Positions 58,540-64,000 of a DNA stretch of 64,000 nt are shown one piece after another; within the stretch, counting starts at the first letter, position 1; every line of letters begins with the position of its first letter. The stretch is taken from NCBI RefSeq assembly GCF_022879575.1, contig NZ_CP084261.1, positions 496,001-560,000 on the forward strand, given 5' to 3'. This DNA is from Caballeronia sp. SL2Y3. Its GTDB lineage: Bacteria; Pseudomonadota; Gammaproteobacteria; Burkholderiales; Burkholderiaceae. The position numbers and the translations under genes are program-made. Under the pieces are notes generated by a model, which saw nothing but the letters and a program-made list of their open reading frames with translations, had not been told where the DNA came from and did no database searches.

Positions 58540-58750
58540 TGCGAGCTTCTTTCGCACGCAGTTAAACGGGAAGCAGGAAGCGCATCGTCCTTTATGCGAA
58601 CGGACGCGCCAACCTGCGCTGCCCCCGCAACGGTAAGAGACCGGCGGTATCGCTAGTACGATATCGCGCGTTGCGCACGAAGCCACTGTCGGGACACGGC
58701 AGGAAGGCTGCGCGACGAGGTCCCAAGCCCGGATACCGGCCAGAACTTCG
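58540..58750 (+). promoter_or_regulatory. Cobalamin riboswitch of cobW-cobN
   Basis: The conserved elements run in order: GTTAAACGGGAAGCAGGAAG (58560-58579), CTGCCCCCGCAACGGTAAGA (58619-58638), GCCACTGTCGGGACACGGCA and the B12 box AAGCCCGGATACCGGCC (58725-58741). The 3' B12 box is identical to the divergent riboswitch. It ends about 130 nt before cobW. Confidence 0.92.
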
Positions 58751-58884
58751 CAGGGCCCACGCCGCGGGGATGCGGCATGTCCCATGATCCATCAGTCGTG
58801 CGCTTTTTTCCGCAGCTCTCGCCGGCGATACCTTGCTCGCGCGACGCACGCACGACGCATGCATACACGAGCCACGGAGCGACG

Positions 58885-59964
58885 ATGCAAACCCGCAAGA
58901 TACCCGTCACGGTCGTGACCGGCTTTCTCGGCAGCGGCAAGACCACCTTGATGCGCCATATCATGTCGAATGCGCAGGGCTTGCGCCTTGCTGTCATCGT
59001 GAATGAGTTCGGCGAACTCGGCATAGACGGGGAAATCCTGAAGGGTTGCGGTATCGGTTGCGACGACGAAGCCGGGTCCTCGGAGCGCAATCTCTATGAA
59101 CTCGCTAACGGGTGCCTGTGCTGCACGGTGCAGGAAGAGTTCTATCCGGTGATGGAGCAGTTGCTGGAACGCCGCGAGCACATCGACCATGTGTTGATCG
59201 AGACGTCGGGCCTCGCGTTGCCGAAGCCGCTCGTGCAGGCATTCAACTGGCCGTCGATCAAGAATGCGTTCACGGTGGATGCCGTCATCACGGTGGTCGA
59301 TGGTCCTGCCGCCGCAAGCGGACAGTTCGCGGCGAACCCCGCAGCGGTCGATGCGCAACGCAAAGCCGACCCCAATCTCGATCACGAATCGCCGCTGCAC
59401 GAGCTATTCGAAGATCAACTGTCCTCGGCTGATCTCGTGATCGTCAACAAGACCGACCTCATGGACGCGGACGCAATGCGCCGCGTGGAAGCGCTCGTGC
59501 GGCCCGAGATTCCGCCGCAAGTGAAGGTCGTGCCCGCGCAAATGGGCAAGCTCGATCTGCATGCGCTGCTCGGTCTGCAATCCGCGTCCGAGGACAGCAT
59601 TCATCTTCGCCACGATCATCACGGTTCTGCCGACGACGAAGGCTACGTGGATCATCACCATGACGAATTCGATTCGGTCGTCGTCGAAGCACACGTGGAA
59701 TCGCGCGAACAGGCCATTGCCGCGTTGCAGGCGCTGGTGGAGAGCCACACGATCTATCGCGTGAAAGGGTTCGCCGCGCTGCCGGGCGCGGGCATGCGTC
59801 TCGTGGTGCAAGGCGTGGGCCGGCGCTTCGACAGCTATTTCGACCGGCGCTGGAACGAAGGGGAAGCCGCGAGCCGCTTCGTGCTGATCGGAGAAGACCT
59901 CGATCGTCAAACCCTGCAAACAGCGTTGAACGCGGCGCTCGCAAACGCGCTCGCGCAGGCCTGA
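58885..59964 (+). CDS. cobW: CobW, metal-binding GTPase of cobalamin synthesis
   Basis: The 359-residue GTPase has the P-loop TVVTGFLGSGKTTLMRHI, the GCLCC-type metal motif (ELANGCLCCTVQEEF), the NKTD guanine motif (VIVNKTDLMDAD) and a His/Asp-rich insertion (RHDHHGSADDEGYVDHHHDE) before the CobW C-terminal domain. It likely delivers Co2+ to the cobaltochelatase CobN encoded 4 nt after its stop. GGAG lies 6 nt before the ATG. The riboswitch precedes it. Confidence 0.94.
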   Translation: MQTRKIPVTVVTGFLGSGKTTLMRHIMSNAQGLRLAVIVNEFGELGIDGEILKGCGIGCDDEAGSSERNLYELANGCLCCTVQEEFYPVMEQLLERREHIDHVLIETSGLALPKPLVQAFNWPSIKNAFTVDAVITVVDGPAAASGQFAANPAAVDAQRKADPNLDHESPLHELFEDQLSSADLVIVNKTDLMDADAMRRVEALVRPEIPPQVKVVPAQMGKLDLHALLGLQSASEDSIHLRHDHHGSADDEGYVDHHHDEFDSVVVEAHVESREQAIAALQALVESHTIYRVKGFAALPGAGMRLVVQGVGRRFDSYFDRRWNEGEAASRFVLIGEDLDRQTLQTALNAALANALAQA

Positions 59965-59968
59965 CGCA

Positions 59969-62900
59969 ATGCATCTGTTACGCACGACGCCGGGCGGTTT
60001 CGTCGATGACGCGGCAGGCGTCATGCGTATCGAGCAGACGCGCGCACCGATCGTCGTACTGAGTTCAGCCGATACCACGCTCGCGCTGCTTGCAAGCGTG
60101 TTTCCGCGTCTCGAGCCGGGCTTTCCCGAAGTGCGGCTCGCGAATCAATCGTTTTTGCGCCAGCCCGCATCGGTCGATTTCTACGTCGACGATGTATTGC
60201 GTCATGCGCGCGTCGTCATCGTCGATCATCTCGGCGGTGAATCGTACTGGCCTTATGGCATCGAGCGAATCGTGGCGCTCGCCGAGCACGAGAAGCAGAT
60301 GCTTGCCATGTTCTCGGGCGATCTCACCGAAGACCCGAACCTGATCAGCAAGAGTACCGCGGATGCCGAGTTTTGCCGTGAGTTGTCGCGCTATCTGCGC
60401 GAAGGCGGCGCAGGCAATGCCGAGGAATTTTTGCGCGCGATCGGTTATCACGCATTCGGCTTCGGCCGCGCGCCGCAAGCGCCGCGTCCGCTGCCTGCCG
60501 TGGCCATCTATCATCCCGAGCGCGACATCGCCGCAATCGACGACTGGCGGGCGCGCTGGACCGACGGCGCGCCCGTGGTCGCGATCCTGTTTTATCGCGC
60601 GCATCTGCAAGCGGGCAATACCGCTGTATTCGATGCGCTCATCGAAGCCCTCGAAAAGGAAGGGCTGAATCCGCTGCCGATTGCGATTGCTTCGCTGAAG
60701 GAAAGCGTGAGCCGCGAAGTGATCGCGCGCTTGTGCATCGAGCATCGCGCATCGCTCGTATTGAACACGACTGCGTTCGCAGCCAGCGTGATCGGCGAAA
60801 GCGAAGACTTCGACATCGCGGGCGATGCGCCCGTGCTGCAGGTGATATTGAGCGGCGGCAATCGCGAAGAGTGGGAAAAGGACAACCACGGTCTCAATTC
60901 GCGCGATGTAGCGATGCATGTCGCGTTGCCCGAGGTCGATGGCCGCATCATCACGCGCGCGGTCAGCTTCAAGGGACTCGCGTATCACTGCGCGCAGACG
61001 CAAGTGGACGTGGTGCGTTATCAGGCCGATGCCGAACGCGTGCGCTTCGTCGCCGAATTGAGCCGCCGTTGGTGCAAGCTGCGGCATACGCCGAACCAGA
61101 AGAAGCGCATCGCGCTCGTGCTCGCCAACTATCCGGCGAGCGAAGGACGCATCGGCAACGGCGTAGGGCTCGATACGCCGGCATCCGCGGTCGGCATCCT
61201 GTCGATGCTCGCACGCGAAGGCTATCGCGTGGGCGAATTGCCGGGGAGCGGCGACGCGCTCATCGCCGCATTGACGCAAGGCGTGACGAACGATCCCGTG
61301 GTTCGCGACATGCGGCCGGCGTTGCAAAGCCTCTCGCTCGACGACTATCTCGACGCTTATCGCGCGTTGCCCGCCGATGCACGCGCCGCGCTGGAAAAGA
61401 CGTGGGGCGCGCCGGAAGACGATCCGACATTGAGGGGCGGCCGCTTCATGATCGCGGGCTATCGCTGCGGTGAAGTGTTCGTCGGCATTCAACCGTCGCG
61501 GTCGCGCGAACGCAACGACTACGCGAGCTACCACGATGCCGAACTCGTTCCACCGCATTCTTATCTTGCGTTCTACTTCTGGCTGCGCATGCGCTTTAGC
61601 GCCGACGCGCTCGTGCATGTCGGCAAGCACGGCAATCTGGAATGGCTGCCGGGCAAGAGCGTCGCGCTGTCGGCATCGTGCTGGCCCGATCTGATTCTCG
61701 GGCCGATGCCGCATCTTTATCCTTTCATCGTCAACGATCCGGGCGAGGGCAGTCAGGCGAAGCGGCGGGCGCAAGCGGTCATCATCGATCATCTGATGCC
61801 GCCGCTTACGCGCGCCGAGAACTATGGTCCGCTGCAAGACCTCGAACGGCAGGTCGATGAGTACTACGAAGCATTGATGGTCGACGTCCGACGCGCGAAG
61901 CTGTTGCGCAAGTCCATACTTGCGAGCATCGTCGAGAACAAGCTGCACGAAGAACTCGGCCTCGATGCCCCGCGCGATACGTCGGGCGAAGACGCGTTGC
62001 TCACGCGCGCCGATGCGTACCTGTGCGAGCTGAAGGAAGCGCAGATACGCGATGGACTGCATGTTTTCGGCGTGTCGCCGCAAGGCGCGCAGCGGCGCGA
62101 TACGCTGCTTGCGCTCGGGCGTTTCCCGATCGGCGACGGTCAGGGCGCGAATGCAAGCCTGATCACCGCGCTCGCACGCGACCTGCAATTAGGCGACGAC
62201 TTCGATCCGCTCGACGCCGACTGGGCCGCGTCGTGGCAAGGGCCGCGTCCGCCGGCATTGCAGGCGGTGAGTGATGCGCCATGGCGTCATCACGGCGACA
62301 CGCGCGAGCGGCTGGAATGCCTCGCATTGCAGCTTATCGAGGGCAATGCAGCCGCACCCGGTCCGCATACGCAACGCGTGCTGGAACGCTTGCATGGCGA
62401 TGTGCTCGCGCGGCTCGATGCATGCGGACCGCAAGAGTCGCTGCAACTGAAACGCGGTCTCGAAGGCCGCTTCGTTCCGCCGGGGCCGAGCGGTTCGCCA
62501 TCGCGCGGCAGACCCGACGTGCTCCCGACGGGGCGTAACTTCTATTCGGTCGATACGCGCGCATTGCCGACGCAAGCGGCCTGGTCGCTCGGGCTCAAGT
62601 CCGCGAACTTGCTCGTCGAGCGGCACGTGCAGGACCACGGCGATTACCCGCGCGCCATCGGTCTGTCGGTGTGGGGCACGGCCACCATGCGCACGGGCGG
62701 CGACGACATCGCGCAAGCGTTTGCGCTCATCGGCGTGCGGCCGAAATGGGCGGCGGGCAGCCATCGCGTCACCGACTTCGAGATTCTGCCGATCTCCATC
62801 TTCAACCGGCCGCGCATCGACGTCACGCTGCGCGTATCCGGCTTTTTCCGCGATGCGTTCGCGAATCTCATGCATCTGTTCGATGCAGCCGTGCAGGCCA

Positions 62901-63742
62901 TAGCGGAACTCGAAGACGAGCCGGAAGACGTCAACCCGATTCGCGCGCGTATTCTGCGTGAGCGCGACGAGTTGATCGGACGCGGCGTCGATGCCAAAGA
63001 AGCGCGGCTGCGTGCCGGCTGGCGCGTGTTCAGCACGAAGCCGGGCGCGTACGGCGCGGGCTTGCAGGAGCTGATCGACCTGAAGCAATGGGAAACCGAC
63101 GCAGATCTGTCCGCCGCTTATCAAAGCACGGGCGGCTATGCCTATTCGCAAGCCGGCGATGGCGTCGAAGCGCGTTCGAGCTTCGGCGCGCGGCTCTCGA
63201 CGCTCGATGTGGTGCTTCAGAACCAGGATAACCGTGAGCACGACGTGCTCGATTCGAACGACTATCACCAGTTTCAGGGCGGAATGATCGCGGCGGTGCG
63301 TTACTTGTCGGGCGTGCAGCCGCAGGCGTACAACGCGGATCACAGCAACCCCGCCGCGCCACGCATGCGCACGCTGAACGAAGAGATCGCGCGTGTGGTG
63401 CGCTCGCGCGTGGTCAATCCCAAGTGGATCGACGGCGTGAAGCGGCATGGCTACAAGGGCGCGTCTGAACTCGCCGCGACGGTCGATTATCTCTTCGGTT
63501 ACGATGCCACCGCGCGCGTCGTCTCCGATCATCAATATGCGCTCGTCACGGATGCCTACGTGAACGATGCCGATACGCGTGAATTCATCGCGCGACACAA
63601 CCCGCACGCGCTCCGGTCGATCTGCGAGCGCCTGCTCGAAGCGATGCAGCGCGGGCTGTGGCAGGAACCCGGCGGCTATCGGCAGTCCGTGACGCAGCAT
63701 CTGCTCGATGTCGAGCAGCAACTCGAAGGCCGACAGACTTGA
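59969..63742 (+). CDS. cobN: Cobaltochelatase large subunit CobN
   Basis: The 1,257-residue protein is the full-length CobN/Mg-chelatase H family subunit. Characteristic parts are [56 protein letters not shown] and [20 protein letters not shown]. It holds hydrogenobyrinic acid a,c-diamide and inserts cobalt, ATP-dependent. The ATPase partners here appear to be of the ChlI/BchI type rather than CobST, since the next gene encodes a Mg-chelatase-like ATPase. The stop overlaps that gene's TTG start. Confidence 0.95.
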   Translation: MHLLRTTPGGFVDDAAGVMRIEQTRAPIVVLSSADTTLALLASVFPRLEPGFPEVRLANQSFLRQPASVDFYVDDVLRHARVVIVDHLGGESYWPYGIERIVALAEHEKQMLAMFSGDLTEDPNLISKSTADAEFCRELSRYLREGGAGNAEEFLRAIGYHAFGFGRAPQAPRPLPAVAIYHPERDIAAIDDWRARWTDGAPVVAILFYRAHLQAGNTAVFDALIEALEKEGLNPLPIAIASLKESVSREVIARLCIEHRASLVLNTTAFAASVIGESEDFDIAGDAPVLQVILSGGNREEWEKDNHGLNSRDVAMHVALPEVDGRIITRAVSFKGLAYHCAQTQVDVVRYQADAERVRFVAELSRRWCKLRHTPNQKKRIALVLANYPASEGRIGNGVGLDTPASAVGILSMLAREGYRVGELPGSGDALIAALTQGVTNDPVVRDMRPALQSLSLDDYLDAYRALPADARAALEKTWGAPEDDPTLRGGRFMIAGYRCGEVFVGIQPSRSRERNDYASYHDAELVPPHSYLAFYFWLRMRFSADALVHVGKHGNLEWLPGKSVALSASCWPDLILGPMPHLYPFIVNDPGEGSQAKRRAQAVIIDHLMPPLTRAENYGPLQDLERQVDEYYEALMVDVRRAKLLRKSILASIVENKLHEELGLDAPRDTSGEDALLTRADAYLCELKEAQIRDGLHVFGVSPQGAQRRDTLLALGRFPIGDGQGANASLITALARDLQLGDDFDPLDADWAASWQGPRPPALQAVSDAPWRHHGDTRERLECLALQLIEGNAAAPGPHTQRVLERLHGDVLARLDACGPQESLQLKRGLEGRFVPPGPSGSPSRGRPDVLPTGRNFYSVDTRALPTQAAWSLGLKSANLLVERHVQDHGDYPRAIGLSVWGTATMRTGGDDIAQAFALIGVRPKWAAGSHRVTDFEILPISIFNRPRIDVTLRVSGFFRDAFANLMHLFDAAVQAIAELEDEPEDVNPIRARILRERDELIGRGVDAKEARLRAGWRVFSTKPGAYGAGLQELIDLKQWETDADLSAAYQSTGGYAYSQAGDGVEARSSFGARLSTLDVVLQNQDNREHDVLDSNDYHQFQGGMIAAVRYLSGVQPQAYNADHSNPAAPRMRTLNEEIARVVRSRVVNPKWIDGVKRHGYKGASELAATVDYLFGYDATARVVSDHQYALVTDAYVNDADTREFIARHNPHALRSICERLLEAMQRGLWQEPGGYRQSVTQHLLDVEQQLEGRQT

Positions 63743-64000
63743 ACGAAACTTCATTTTTTCCCGCGTTTCCTTTCACCGCGCTCGTCGGGCAAGCGCCGTT
63801 GCAGCAGGCGTTGCTGCTCGCGGCGGTCGATCCGTCATTGGGCGGTGTGCTCGTGAGCGGACCGCGCGGCACCGCGAAATCCACGGCGGCGCGCGCGCTC
63901 GCTGAACTGTTGCCGGAAGGGAAACTCGTCACCTTGCCGCTCGGCGCGAGCGAAGAGCAACTTATCGGCACGCTCGATATTCAAAGCGCGTTGCGCGATG
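63739..64000 (+). CDS. Mg-chelatase-type AAA+ ATPase (ChlI/BchI-like), partial
   Basis: The window ends within this gene. From TTG at 63739 the product begins [20 protein letters not shown] and has a Walker A motif [16 protein letters not shown] near residues 40-55, then [18 protein letters not shown]. This is the N-terminal half of a ChlI/BchI-type chelatase ATPase. It probably powers cobalt insertion with CobN, as in other CobN-ChlID systems. The TTG start overlapping the cobN stop is the only start in range. Confidence 0.88.
   Translation, partial: MNETSFFPAFPFTALVGQAPLQQALLLAAVDPSLGGVLVSGPRGTAKSTAARALAELLPEGKLVTLPLGASEEQLIGTLDIQSALRD

Noticed and set aside
60065..63754. Long minus-strand frames of 707 and 521 codons across cobN
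   Set aside because: They are antisense to cobN, which has family motifs from end to end.

Overview
The window is high-GC DNA from a member of the Burkholderiaceae. A Burkholderia, Caballeronia or Paraburkholderia type is most likely, judging by the DUF4148 and DUF3331 proteins, the LysR-llpE-RND efflux locus of the BpeT/CeoR type, and the overall gene repertoire. No rRNA or tRNA genes, insertion sequences, CRISPR arrays or prophage genes were seen. The mix of nitrogen assimilation, efflux, orphan regulators and cobalamin genes would suit a secondary chromosome or chromid, but the sequence does not prove this.

Region 1 (1-11.5 kb) is a complete assimilatory nitrate/nitrite module. A nitrate sensor without a signal peptide (NasS) and an ANTAR antiterminator (NasT) are encoded leftward, followed by a stand-alone siroheme methyltransferase (cobA). 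Divergently from cobA run narK-type porter, nirB, nirD, a NAD(P)H/FAD electron-transfer subunit and the molybdopterin nitrate reductase. The cobA/narK divergent region holds two sigma-54 promoters, NtrC-like boxes between them, and two leaders that share an 18-nt identical ANTAR-type hexaloop hairpin overlapping an intrinsic terminator. Both nitrogen limitation and nitrate therefore appear to gate both transcripts.

Region 2 (11.5-20.7 kb) is a leftward five-gene RND efflux operon (permease, adaptor, outer-membrane factor, response regulator, sensor kinase), followed by two tandem DUF4148 secreted proteins. Region 3 (20.9-34.1 kb) has an NRAMP metal transporter, motAB, an XRE/MmyB regulator, two MFS transporters, an atypical orphan response regulator, a DUF333 lipoprotein, an Ap4A phosphorylase-HtrA-like protease pair, and a tandem pair of 37-residue peptides with a Gly-Gly motif and Ser/Thr-rich beta-patterned tails.

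Region 4 (34.1-42 kb) has an Lrp regulator divergent from a homodimeric PDH-E1-like 2-oxoacid dehydrogenase (mdeR/mdeB-like), a phosphoribosyltransferase, several small genes and a roughly 1.1-kb gene-poor stretch. Region 5 (42-50.1 kb) is a LysR-llpE-RND(3) locus matching bpeT-llpE-bpeEF-oprC (ceoR-llpE-ceoAB-opcM). The llpE protein has Asp where the family nucleophile Ser is expected.

Region 6 (50.2-54.4 kb) is mixed metabolism: PPK2, an ornithine-cyclodeaminase-like reductase, two small monooxygenase/DUF1428 proteins and a degenerate histidine phosphatase. Region 7 (54.4-64 kb) is cobalt/cobalamin biology: cbtB-cbtA under one cobalamin riboswitch, then a divergent pair of cobalamin riboswitches driving cobE-like/cobO/cobB/DUF1289 leftward and cobW/cobN/ChlI-type ATPase rightward. 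The window ends inside the ATPase.
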